Shown in pieces: positions 23,265-33,039 of a stretch of DNA of 64,000 nucleotides. Position 1 is the first letter of the stretch. Every line of letters starts with the position of its first letter. A program made the position numbers and the translations under genes. The stretch comes from Melastoma dodecandrum (Eukaryota; Streptophyta; Magnoliopsida; Myrtales; Melastomataceae): positions 1 to 64,000 of the forward strand of contig JARUPY010000155.1 in NCBI GenBank assembly GCA_029817715.1. The letters run 5' to 3'. The notes under the pieces were generated by a model that saw only the letters and a program-made list of their open reading frames with translations, was not told the DNA's origin and did no database searches.

Positions 23265-24422
23265 TTATTATTAGAATAAATGATATATCATAAATTTTGA
23301 TATTTTTTTCGATTTAATATAATACTTGAAAAATATCACTTTATAGTCTGTATCTCAATTATATACTTGCTAATGGAGGCCTACGTTTAAATTAGACGAA
23401 ATTATCAAATATATTATAAATTTTATCACTATTTTTCGATTTTTCATAACATTTGGAGAACATCTTCGTGTAACGTAATGTTAAGACGTTATTTAAAAAT
23501 TATTCACCGTTAGACCCAACCCCTAATAGCGTTCGACTTGGCGTTTGATGTGTAACCTAGTCCCGAAGCTAATAAGCCCAACACTGCCCCAACTCACCCC
23601 GACCCATCCCACCCCAGCTTCGCCATGAACTCACCCCGAGCCCCAATCCTCAGCTTATTGTATATCTCATTAACTTGTCATTTTACATTGCACAATGAAC
23701 AATTGACTCATTATATATTGACTTGACATGCAAAAGGACGAGTAGTGCTACATCCCAATGGAAAAGAAAATTCCCTGGCATGCTCAAATTAGCTAAAATA
23801 TAGCGACATCAGGAACCCAAGAAAGTTCTATTGCGGAACCTAGCATGAAAGTCTCAACAAGAAAACCAATGATTATGAGTGTTGTTATGGGTGCTTTATC
23901 ATGGTTGTTTCCGTAGATGCCCTGCATGTCTTGGTATGTCATTGCAACTTTAAGTCTCCTCACAACAAAATATAATACTCATAAATAACAGGACTTCAAT
24001 ACAACCCCCTGGGCAGCTGAGAAGAGAAGGGATGTGGTGGGTTGGAGTTAGGTCCGGGCAAGGAGTACACATCAACGCTAAGTCGGACGCCGTTATGGGT
24101 CGGGAATAACGGTGGACAATTTTGAAATAACGTCTTAGCGTTAGGGTTACACGAAGATATTTTTGAAATGTTACGATAAATCGAAAAAAGTAAGAAAGTT
24201 TATGATATATTTGTTAATTTCACCTAGATTAAACGTGGCGCTGACAACGTTAGTTGCCATGTCAGCGCCGTTAACAAGGACGACTAAAAATGATATAATT
24301 GAGGTAACATTCTAACGTTAGGATGTAAGATAATATTTTTCAAATGTTAGGCGATATTTTCCAAATATTATGCTAAATCGGAAAAAAGGGTCGAAGTTCA
24401 TGATAAATTTGATAATTTGGCC

Positions 24423-24425
<3 letters not shown>
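23265..24425. mobile_element. Long inverted-repeat (foldback-like) element
   Basis: The arm at about 23265-23585 is the reverse complement of the arm at about 24045-24425, with clear colinear identity. Examples: CATCTTCGTGTAAC versus (reverse complemented) TATCTTCGTGTAAC, AAGACGTTATTT in both, CCTCAATTATAT versus TCTCAATTATAT. Each arm itself holds two copies of a block of the form ATCATAAATTTT..TTTTTCGATTTA..ATAAT(A)CTTG. The unique centre (about 23590-24040) has no recognisable coding frame. No transposase is present, so it is non-autonomous. The class is not settled: foldback or a large MITE with long inverted termini is plausible. Confidence 0.75.

Positions 24426-24500
<75 letters not shown>
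24421..24500 (+). repeat. (TTA)n microsatellite
   Basis: About 26 uninterrupted ATT/TTA units immediately after the right arm of the inverted-repeat element. Such tracts often adjoin element ends and are length-variable. Confidence 0.97.
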
Positions 24501-24501
<1 letters not shown>

Positions 24502-25079
24502 GTTTGCTCATTCCTTTGAACTCTTCTTTTGAACTGGGATTCTGGTTTAAGTTCCCTGTTTGTCAATAATAATTATGGGCCAGTTAGAGGCAGAATGAAC
24601 GATCCAATGAGACCTGAAATGAACGAAGCTTTTGAGCGAATTGATAGTGGAAACGTGTCGGGTGAAGATTATGGGCGAAACAGTAACTGAGCAAAGGATT
24701 TTGATAAGCGACGATTGGACAAAACAAGCGAAGAAACACATTGAATGAAAGCTGATGGGGGAAACACTCGAAAACGTCTAAAGAAAGGAATCTGAAGACT
24801 CCAAGATATGGATGCTATTAGGTTCAATTAAGCAAGAAAAGGTCGAAGATCTAAGGATACGGGAAGAAGTGGTTCAAACTTGCAAGGAAATAATTGGTAG
24901 TAAGAAGATTGTATTAAGTAAATATTTACTTTGCATTATTAGCTTAAGTTTAGACATTATAAATACGATTTCTTTTCTGCTTTGTAAAACACACGAACCG
25001 ATGAAGGTTGAATAAAGCCAACGACCTTGTATTACTTAATGTCCCAAAAATGTGTGATATAAGGAAAGACTGAAGATTA
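24501..25079 (-). other. Non-coding, perhaps the 3' LTR of copia element 2
   Basis: It lies directly beyond the RNase H end of the minus-strand copia element 2, where its 3' LTR should be. No partner LTR remains to confirm this. Otherwise no gene was seen. Confidence 0.3.
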
Positions 25080-25740
25080 TATATATATATGGAAAACATG
25101 AATGAATCTGATAACATTGTTCGGTAGTGGGAACAAATTTGATGAAGAGCTCTCTTGCTCGCAACAAAGTGGTATTTTATGGCCATATACGTTGTACGTG
25201 CGTGCTGGACATGATTGGCGGCAAGATATGTGGCTCCTAAGGACGAGAGCTACATAAGCTCAATGACAGCATAAGCGAGTGTACCGTACTCAGCTTCGGT
25301 AGAGCTACGAGCAATAGTAGGTTGCTTTTTGGAAAGCCAAGGTAGAAGATTATCTCCAATGTAGATGACATAACTAGTTGTCAACCGCTAAGTGGCAGGG
25401 TAGCCGGCCCAGTCAACATCGACCAAAGTAGTGGGATGAAATAGATTGGTCGGGCAAATAGGCTGACCAAAGGAAGCTGTTCTATTTAGGTAACAGAGCG
25501 ACTTGTCAGCCTGAAGATGAGCAATGGTGGATGACCGAAGAAATTGGCTTGGAGACTATCGATGATATCATGAAAGATTTGAGGATGTGAGGCAGCTTTA
25601 TCACTGTCCAAGGACTGAAACTTGGTAGAGAGAGGAGTCTTGGCCGTAGAGCATTCTTGTAAATTGAATTAACAAAGGAGCTTGTCAACGTTGTGAGCTT
25701 GAGACAGAAAAATACCACCGGATATGCGCTGAAAGCGAAC
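25080..25740 (-). pseudogene. RNase H end of copia element 2
   Basis: The minus-strand blocks WLSKKQPTIARSSTEAEYGT (25345-25285), AYAVIEL and HARTTYMAIKYHFVASKRAL are standard copia RNase H motifs in the right order, with a frame change between them. Confidence 0.83.
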
Positions 25741-25744
25741 ATTT

Positions 25745-26403
25745 AAAAACGTCGAAGGAAAGCCTAAATCCTTTTTGAAAGAGATGCGACACCACTACCT
25801 ATTGTGCAAGTCAAGAGTATATCATCGAAATGAAGGATGGGAATGAGAATGTGAATACCTTGGTGCCGCACAAAGAGAGACTGTATATTGACTTTCGTAG
25901 AAGAAAAGCATGATGCGAGAACCTAGGATCTTCAAACCCCGATGGATGGTGCATATAGATTATTTATGTGATGGCCCATGAAGGAACGTGTCCTTGACAT
26001 CAGGTTGTCGCAGCGACCAACCACGGAAGATTGCAATTGTGAGGACGAGCCAGATCGTGGCTGGCTTTATGAGAGGATTATAAGTCTCCCAAAAGTCGAT
26101 ACCCGGGCGTTGGGTGAATCTATGTGCGACAATACATGCTTTTCGACGATTAAGTGTCCTGCCAAGATGAACTTTGACTTGAAAAAATCAATCGACAACC
26201 CACAAGCTTTTGCGAATTGGAGAGAGAACCAACTTCCAAGTGTCATTATAAAGAAGCGAGTTGAATTCATGCTCCATTGCTTGCCTCCATAGTGGATCTG
26301 TAAAGGCCTTGCAATACGACGTTGGCGGGTCGGGCAAAGTCATAGTTGAGAAGTCAGGAATTTCACACACACGCCGGGTATCAACACGTTGTCGGGTTAC
26401 CAT
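25745..26403 (-). pseudogene. Reverse transcriptase of copia element 2, degenerate
   Basis: The start of the RT is clear at 26188-26403 (SYCKAFTDPLWRQAMEHEFN, LLYNDTWKLV). The catalytic box appears as FDDILLT at about 25830-25810, where copia RTs have YVDDI. In between, fragments such as the FLHG block and GLKILGSR fall in different frames, so the region is frameshifted more than once. Confidence 0.78.
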
Positions 26404-26753
26404 ATGATGCTGGGCTATGCAACAAGAGGTGCAACATGCTGATGGACATCCGTAACAGATGGCGTAGTTGAGGAGTCACGTGCATGGCTTGGTTGGTCAG
26501 TAAGAGATGCCGCAGTTCGATCGACAGTCATAGGAGATGGCTCAAATGAGGATGCACTTGTTTGAGGTGGAGGAGAGTAAGGATCGACGCTATGGTAAAG
26601 GACAAAGGAGCTGTAGGGATGGAGTCATCGATAACGACAGTAGAAGAAGGGTGGTTAGTCACGTCGGGCAAGAACCAAGTGACTTGCTGATATGGATCCG
26701 GGAGATTCAAATTTGAAGGAGAGGATTATTCCAAAAGCATTAAAGCGGGGAAA

Positions 26754-27251
26754 TTAGCCTCGAGGAGACATACGTGACAACTGTAATGGATGCAACGTGG
26801 GAAAATCGTGCAGAGTTGAATCACCGGAGTCAGGGGATCGACACCAATTACCTGGGTTGAGAAAACTGTCTCTACAAATCAGAATGACTGTAGGGTCAGG
26901 GAGGAGGTAATCGATAGATATCTGCTTGTTGTCTAGCAAAGGATTAAAGGAATCGTCTCTGAAAAAGGGACCCGGTGTGATTTGCCCATTCTTTCTCAAC
27001 TCTTCTTTGGCGAAATCGAAAGTCCTTTTGGCCAAGGAATCTTTCGCTTGGCTTTTGAACCTTTTGAAGTAAACATCAGACCCGCTCAACGGTGCGTGAT
27101 TGTAAAATGCTTGAGGGGCCATGACTGGACGCGACAGGGAAGCTACGCTTTGCAGAGGAGAGAGAAACAGACAGGACGATGAAGAGAAAGAGAGTAAAAG
27201 TGACAAATAAGAAGACGCCAAGGGTTTTATGAAGGAAGATAGAGAAGACAA
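26754..27251 (-). CDS. Unidentified 165-codon ORF inside copia element 2
   Basis: An uninterrupted minus-strand frame starts MSSLSSFIKPLASSYLSLLL, a Ser-rich hydrophobic start that could act as a signal or organelle-targeting peptide. A basic stretch follows (YFKRFKSQAKDSLAKRTFDF, then AKEELRKNGQIT). It does not resemble copia gag, integrase or RT, yet lies between integrase and RT remnants of the same strand. It is the longest intact frame in an otherwise broken element. Possible readings are a captured host exon, a later insertion, or a chance frame. No function is proposed. Confidence 0.35.
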   Translation of the reverse strand: MSSLSSFIKPLASSYLSLLLSFSSSSCLFLSPLQSVASLSRPVMAPQAFYNHAPLSGSDVYFKRFKSQAKDSLAKRTFDFAKEELRKNGQITPGPFFRDDSFNPLLDNKQISIDYLLPDPTVILICRDSFLNPGNWCRSPDSGDSTLHDFPTLHPLQLSRMSPRG

Positions 27252-27719
27252 ACTGGCGCGTCGAAGGAAGGCGGCAAAATGTTTACATGATAAATTTCAT
27301 TTTGGGCCTTGCATGTTGGGCTTCGAAGGTGCTTGAGATCGATGCTGCGTCGAAGGTGTTCAATATCGATGCTGTGTCAAAGGTGATCATCAAGGTATAA
27401 AGTCAATGCTAACTCAGGAGCTTACCGATGTTGCGGGGTTCGACAGTGGAGTTCGTCCATGATGGGATTATTTTAGCAGTTGGTCGGTAGTTAATATTGG
27501 GATAATTAACACGTTTTTTTATGTATTTTGGTCAATGGTTACCTAGATTATATATATAAATAAGTCGGGATGATCAACTGTAGACACACGGACAATCACT
27601 CTACAACCCCGAAGGGCTGCTTGATTGTCAACATGACCGTCAGAAAACGTGTTAAACGTTGTAAGATGGATGTAAGCATAGTCAATTTTTGACTGTTTTC
27701 CTTTCTTTCATATTATTAG

Positions 27720-28130
27720 CGATCACGTTTCATTCAACACTTGAGTCCCCGTTATATCGCGACGTGTTTCATCCGCAAACAGATAGCCCTTATGTTGGTA
27801 GGAGTATCCAAGAAAAATACAGGAGACAGACCGATGAGCAAGCTTGTTAGCGACAACATGCCCTAGGTATAGAAAATATAGACACCCAAATGGTCGGAGA
27901 GAGTTGTAGTCGAATGATCTATGATGAAGAAGCTCATATGGTATTGCAAATGGAATGGCAGATGAAGGCAGCCGAATGACTATGTAGTTGGCCGTGTGGA
28001 TGGTGTCTTCCCAAAAGGTGGTGGTAGCTGAGATTGGACAAGGATGTTAAGTGTCAAATTTACCAAGTGTTGATGACAACATTCCACGACGTTGTAATCA
28101 CTACTCATAGGTGAGAAGGCAGTCTCACAG
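27720..28130 (-). pseudogene. Integrase C-terminal half of copia element 2
   Basis: The minus-strand frame reads HLVNLTLNILVQSQLPPP, FWEDTIHTANYIVIRLPSSA, PYELLHHRSFDYNSLRPFGC, ANKLAHRSVSCIFLGYSYQ and HKGYLF in order. This is the typical copia integrase stretch after the catalytic core. The upstream catalytic D,D residues are missing because the gag is joined directly to it. Confidence 0.88.
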
Positions 28131-28440
28131 TTAGTCAAATGTCTGATGAATGACTGAATACGATAAGTTCGTGACAAGACTCTCGTAATGATGAGGCAAG
28201 ACGTGAAGGACATAAAGGATAAGTTCGGTGGTGGAAACCACTTTTCCGATTGAAGTAAGCTGATCCACAATGCTTTTCATCTTATGGAGATCGACGACCA
28301 TGGATTGGTTGGTCAGGCGGAGAGAGATGAGTTGATTGCGTAGGTCGAGTTCCCGCGCCAAGATTGCTTGAGGGAAGCACGTACGAAGTGTCGACCATAT
28401 TTCATTGGCAAGAAAAATGTCATAGACCTTGACGAGGACC
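28131..28440 (-). pseudogene. gag fragment of copia element 2
   Basis: The minus-strand frame shows KVYDIFLANEIWSTLRTCF, LDLRNQLISLRLTNQSMVVD, LHKMKSIVDQL and LILYVLHVLPHHYESLVTN. This is the UBN2-type gag pattern of copia elements ('W..L...F', then 'L...L..L', 'L..LP..Y'). The N-terminal part is lost at the junction with PPR sequence near 28440. Confidence 0.85.
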
Positions 28441-28484
28441 TTGAAGTGTCAACCATGGATTGGATGATCGCATGAATTTGGTGA

Positions 28485-28558
28485 TTCAAGCACATCTCAT
28501 GAGGAAGGCTTGTGGCAGTATTAGGGGAATTAGGATTGGGGAGGCGGTTCATCGGTAT
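28485..28558 (+). pseudogene. PPR gene, left fragment
   Basis: Plus-strand codons read LMRKACGSIRGIRIGEAVHR and then Y, up to the Tat element at 28559. The same pattern occurs in PLS-class PPR proteins before '-GYV(I)--GL-SN-FIGN-LVDMY-K'. That continuation is found in phase on the other side of the Tat element from 58013. It is the 3' end of the gene part left of the insertion; further upstream repeats are not recognisable beyond the copia element. Confidence 0.75.
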
Positions 28559-29275
28559 TGTTCGCTTTGGAAGTGACCGCGGACAAGCCGGATCCAAACA
28601 CGTCGGAAATTTCTGGTACTACGAGCAACTGGTGCCCGAAGGTTCGTTGAATGTATGTGTGGTCGCCGTATGAATGAAAGAAGGGGGAGAAGGCAGGGGA
28701 CAAATACCCTTAAGCGGAAACACTTACGGATGCCATCGACGATGCATTCGGAAGGAAGGAAGAACATAAGAGCACAAGAAAGGCTTGAATGCTGGAATGC
28801 TTGAAGATAAAAACACAATATGTCCGTCTGTAAAGAGGTGTAGAGAGGTATTTCCATACAATACCTAAGAACAACTATTTATACTAGACTAGCCCTACGT
28901 ATATACGGTAATGAAATATTATACATATATTACGTATCCTTGTTGCCAGTCTTCGTGAAATATCCTCTCTCCATTTGAGAAAACTTAGCAACAGTTTCCT
29001 TCAAAATCTTAAGACCGTTTGGAATCTTCCCATAACAGCTACTGATTGACCAAATCGCCCATTCGCCTTCGTTGCAGAGTTTCCTTGCTCGCCCAGTTGA
29101 CTGTCGCTTGATCACTTTCTTGACCCTTATCGCCTGGTAGCCCCGTCGCTTGGTTACTCTTTTGCCCGCAAGCCTTCGCTTGGTGTGTTTTCACACCTAT
29201 TTTGGGCCCGTATTCCGAACCGTTGATCTACAGATGAGGCTGAGATCTGTGGCCCAGAATTTCTATTGCTAAACA
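28559..29275 (-). repeat. 3' LTR of the Tat element
   Basis: 717 bp. It shares with 57285-58012 GTGACCGCGGACAAGCCGG, CCTTAAGCGGAAACACTTA, AATATGTCCGTCTGTA, ACTATTTATACTA and many further blocks in order. By eye roughly one base in ten differs near the start. A TATA-like box reads on the minus strand near 28880 (TATAAATAG). Confidence 0.9.
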
Positions 29276-29293
29276 TATAAGCCCCCCTCAAGG
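29276..29293 (-). other. Polypurine tract of the Tat element
   Basis: Minus-strand CTTGAGGGGGGCTTATA immediately precedes the TG of the 3' LTR. This position identifies the left LTR as the 3' one. Confidence 0.75.
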
Positions 29294-30500
29294 TAGACGG
29301 AGTGAACGGTCTCGTCTTGAAAAAGACCAAATAATAATTCCCCTATGACCTAGTAACGTGCTCAGGCAAACAATAATTCCTGACCGTTGATATCCCCGAA
29401 ATGTATCGGTTGAGATCCCCAGGACAGCTGTTACGACCCCAAAAACTCTGTCATAATATCTCCTGTCAGAGCCTTTCACACTCTCATAACCCTTCTATAA
29501 ATTGCAACGTCAAGATCAGCTCCCTAATCGCAAACCATCGCCCTTGAAAATAGAAAGGTTATCGGATCTTCATCTTTGTGCATCTTACCCAGGACCTTTG
29601 CCCATTACCTTAACTTGCTTGAGAACCTATGTCTAACACCTTATGCGAGTGGTTTCTCTCCTTCCAAATTCTCCACTTTGCCTCTCGATGAGGTTGTCTG
29701 GACGGGAAGAGGGTCTGGGTAATGCTTTGGTGAGCCATCCCGGGTTGTGTCTTGATTGGACTAACCTTTGGCGCTTCTCAGTGACCCCAAACTCTTGGAG
29801 TTGCTGGAACGTCATAGGACAAAGGTGCTGCCCTGTCCTCAATTTTCCAACCTCACGGCTTCTGGGAGATATGACTCGGAATCAGATGAGGGGATCAATA
29901 CCTTCCCACTCAAGAGATTCACACCACAGTAGCGCCTCCACCGTGCGAAAATGCTTCTGGTTGCAGCCAAGGATCTTCTTTGTCTAGAGGAAGAATGGGG
30001 TTCAATGTGTAACCGCCTTCTATGGATAAACCCTTGAATATCCCGGAAAGCTCGAGGGATTTTCAATAGAGAGCATTTCGCTAAGAAGGGAAACGCCGTT
30101 TACTAAGTAATTTATGTTTTATTTGCACATTTACTTTCAACCAAACCCGTGTAATGATCGAAGGATTTGAATGAAAAATAGATGTGCATTTTAAGTCTCT
30201 TCGCCTGCCTACCTCTTGCCTTTTGGGTTGTCATCAGTTTTCAGATGAAATGACGCTTTTTTTGGGCCGTCTTATTGGTTCTTGAACGATAAAACTTCAT
30301 AGGGATCGGGGTTTCCCGCTCACCCACTCAAACCCTTTTCCTCCTTCCATTGTCCCTCTAGAAACCTTAGTTTCCTTCGACCCTTATGGACTCTGATACT
30401 TCATCCCCGAAGTCCTTGGCTTCTCCGAGTTGTGAGGAGAGCGACAAAGCTAATTCGACAGGTCTACGCTGAGGCCGAGCAGTTCCATGTTTTCCCTTAC
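29294..30500 (+). other. Leader of the antisense ORF inside the Tat element
   Basis: No coding sequence recognised. A TATA-like TTCTATAAATTG at about 29494 on the plus strand could serve the antisense ORF that follows, but this is inference. Open frames at 29643-29987 and on the minus strand show no known motif. Confidence 0.35.
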
Positions 30501-33036
30501 CACGAAGCATAGTCGGACTTTGGTGTGGAGATGTTGGAACAACAAACACTGGGTCCGTACATTCCCAAACACAAGTTCTGCTTCTTTATGATGTGGAAAG
30601 GTCAGTCCTTTATACCAGTAAGTTGCCCGCTATTTTCACCTCTGGTGATTTCAAACAGTCAGGATGGAACTCGTCGGTGCGAGCGAGTCTCCGTTGTTTT
30701 CCATCTCCCAAGAGCGAGGCTCACGATTCATGGGTTTCCAAGTGAATGATGAAGAAGCATGCTGCATGGGAAGCGATGAGGATAAATGTCTTGATCAACA
30801 CGTCTCGCTTCTCCATTGAGCCCAACTTGTCAGTGTGTGCTGGTTTCCTATCGTTCTGGAACCTTATCGTCAACTGCTTTTTTCTCCCCAAAGGACCGAT
30901 GTCGATGACTTTGGAGGATGTTTGCTTTTTGGCTGGTTGCTACCTTTTTGGAGCCCCCCTCCGATTTGACCGCGGGCATGTTGGCATGAAGTTCAACCCT
31001 TCAGAACGCATCGGCGAGGTGGTTACTCGACATCTTTATGTATCTGAGGAAAAATGGGGACCCTAGGAAGAGTTCGAGTTCTACTTGGAGTGGTTATCCA
31101 AATACATTTTTTACAAACGAGAAAAACACCCCAGTCGCTTCATGGTTGGGATAGTCGCCTATCTCGTCGATATTGCCAATGTAGACAAACCAGAGGCTGT
31201 GGCTTTGTCCCCTTTCTTGTTGAATTTGATCTATCGTGGACTGTATCAGGCAACAACCGACTCGGCCAACTTCCCTGGTGTAGGACGGATGACCCTTTAT
31301 GGATGGTGTACCTGTGGATCATTCTATACTTTCCGGGCTTTACCCATTTTCCCGCGCAATGCGCTCTCACAGTGATGTTATCTCAGCGAGCCCATCCAAA
31401 CACTAGTTTTCCTTCAAGGTGGTTGGTTGTATCCAAGCTCTGATGGATGGATATGCGGATGCCGATCTTGGTGTTGTTTTTTTCCTGGCGTCCTTTCTCG
31501 CACGAGTGGGAAGGCCTAGGGATATCGAATACCTACGACTGACTTTCTTCGCTAGGGACTTGGTAGGAGTGGAATCAGCTAGCTTGACTTTTGAGGTGTA
31601 CAATCCGTCAACTTGGCTTCAGCTAGTGCCTGGCAGTTCCATTCTTTAAGTCCAGGAACCAACAACTAGATATGTATGTTGTGATCCCTGTGGAGTCTGG
31701 ACCAATCGAACACCCCCAATGACCGGACCTTCCCATGGCTAAGCTCAAGGCGGAGCCTTCTGGTGGTCCGTCCCCCTTCTTTTCCAGAACTATGAGATCT
31801 GGGGCATGTTGCAAGCTTCTTCCCACCTGGGGAGGTTGATTCAAGAGGAGAGTTCAGCTCCTCAAAAGGCGCTTCCTGGTCCAAGTGAAAAGTCCTCGAA
31901 GAAGCGGTTCTCAGGCGACGACACGTCTTCTTCGGGTTTGCTAAACCAGCTTGAGTAACCGTTTATCGTTGTTTAGCTTAAGCCAAAATCTTTCTGTGAA
32001 GCGAGCATCAAGAGAGTGAAGAATAAAGTCGTCTCCTGCAGGCTCATCCTCACAAGGAGTTCGCCTGAAGATAAGAGTATCTCATGAGCCTGCTCCATCA
32101 CTGCCGCGAGTTGTTGTTGAGCCCCCTATCCCTGAGAAGGTGTTCCCTGGGGATGCGTCAGGTATTAGGCTCTCTCGCTTTATTTCATGACGAAGAAACT
32201 GAATCGGGTAACATCAATTTCCTTAGGTCAAGCTGTTGCCGATGTTTCCTCTATTGTCGGTGACAATGTTCCTGACGACATTCCTATTGCTTTCTGGCTA
32301 GATAGTCATGGTTGCTCTGAGCAAACCACCAAAACTGAGGAAAAGGAGGAGCCACCCAGTGAGCTGGGAGCAGAGATGCCACGCCCACCGTTGAGGACTG
32401 AAGCTAGGGTTTCAGTGGTTGAAGATGTCCCTGTCGCCCAACAATTCCTAGGTAATTGCCTGACTCAGACATATTTATGGAAGCCTCTATGGTCCCTACT
32501 TGTCTCTTTTATGGACCTTCGAGCGTGGGATTGACGCGGAAGAGGACTTCATCGCCTTAGTGTCCGTGATGGATGAGTTGGGGGCGGTGGGCGACGACCT
32601 ACGCGAGTTGCGTGTTATACTCTTGCTTTTCTGAAGATCCTTCTTGCATTCGTGGGTGAGCGGCAAGAGGACTTTACACTCAAGGCGAGGTTGGAGGAAA
32701 AGGAACTTGCATGGTCCTTGCCGCTTCCGTCCTCTGCCCGAGTAAACAAGCTGTCTCTTGAAGGGGCCAAACTCTGTAGGAAGCGAGAGGAGCTGTCGGC
32801 CACCATTCGACATCTCCAGGAAGAATTGGACGCCACAGTTGTACGCATCTCTGAGGTTGATGTAGACCTATCTGTTGCCTAAGCGGACGAGGCAGCCGAG
32901 CGCATGACTATCGACTGGGAGCGAGAGACGCATGAGAGGGATGTGGACAGGGCCCTATACATTGAGGCAAAGGAAGCTATGACGATCAGAGCGTTGGACC
33001 GAGCGAAGCGCCTGTTGTCTTCATTGTCTTTGTGAG
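30501..33036 (+). pseudogene. Antisense plant-mobile-domain (PMD) ORF of the Tat element
   Basis: On the strand opposite to gag-pol, between pol and the 3' LTR, colinear fragments of the plant mobile domain ('aminotransferase-like') are readable. They are MSMTLEDVCFLAGCYLFGAP (about 30898-30957), YLEWLSKYIFYKREKHPSRF (31085-31143), ALSPFLLNLIYRGLYQATTD, PLWMVYLWIILYFPGF (about 31293-31340), then FLASFLARVGRPRDIEYLRL. A coiled-coil-like tail follows at 32652-33036 (REELSATIRHLQEELDATVV). In-frame TAG at 31064 and several frame changes show it is decayed. Antisense additional ORFs with this domain at this place are known for the Tat lineage (Retand/Ogre), which supports the family call. The domain's role in the element is not established. 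Confidence 0.75.
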
Positions 33037-33039
33037 GGA

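Larger units (their letters stand above)
25080..28440 (-). mobile_element. Second Ty1/copia element, internally deleted, lacking a 5' LTR
   Basis: Minus-strand order is gag (28440 to 28131), integrase C-terminal half (28130 to 27720), an unexplained ORF (27251 to 26754), reverse transcriptase (26700 to 25745) and RNase H (25740 to 25080). The gag frame passes into the integrase region within a few codons, so zinc knuckle, protease and integrase catalytic core are deleted. At the right it stops at PPR-gene sequence, so the 5' LTR is gone. It is non-autonomous. Confidence 0.82.

Noticed and set aside
24812..25015. 67-codon plus-strand ORF
   Set aside because: No motif; lies where the LTR of copia element 2 is expected.
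28559..29275. Solo LTR interpretation of the left Tat LTR
   Set aside because: Its immediate flanks (GGTAT and TATAA) do not match, whereas its left flank matches the right flank of the LTR at 57285-58012, and a polypurine tract adjoins it.
32187..32534. 115-codon plus-strand ORF as an independent gene
   Set aside because: Sits within the antisense PMD ORF region and is in line with its linker; not counted separately.
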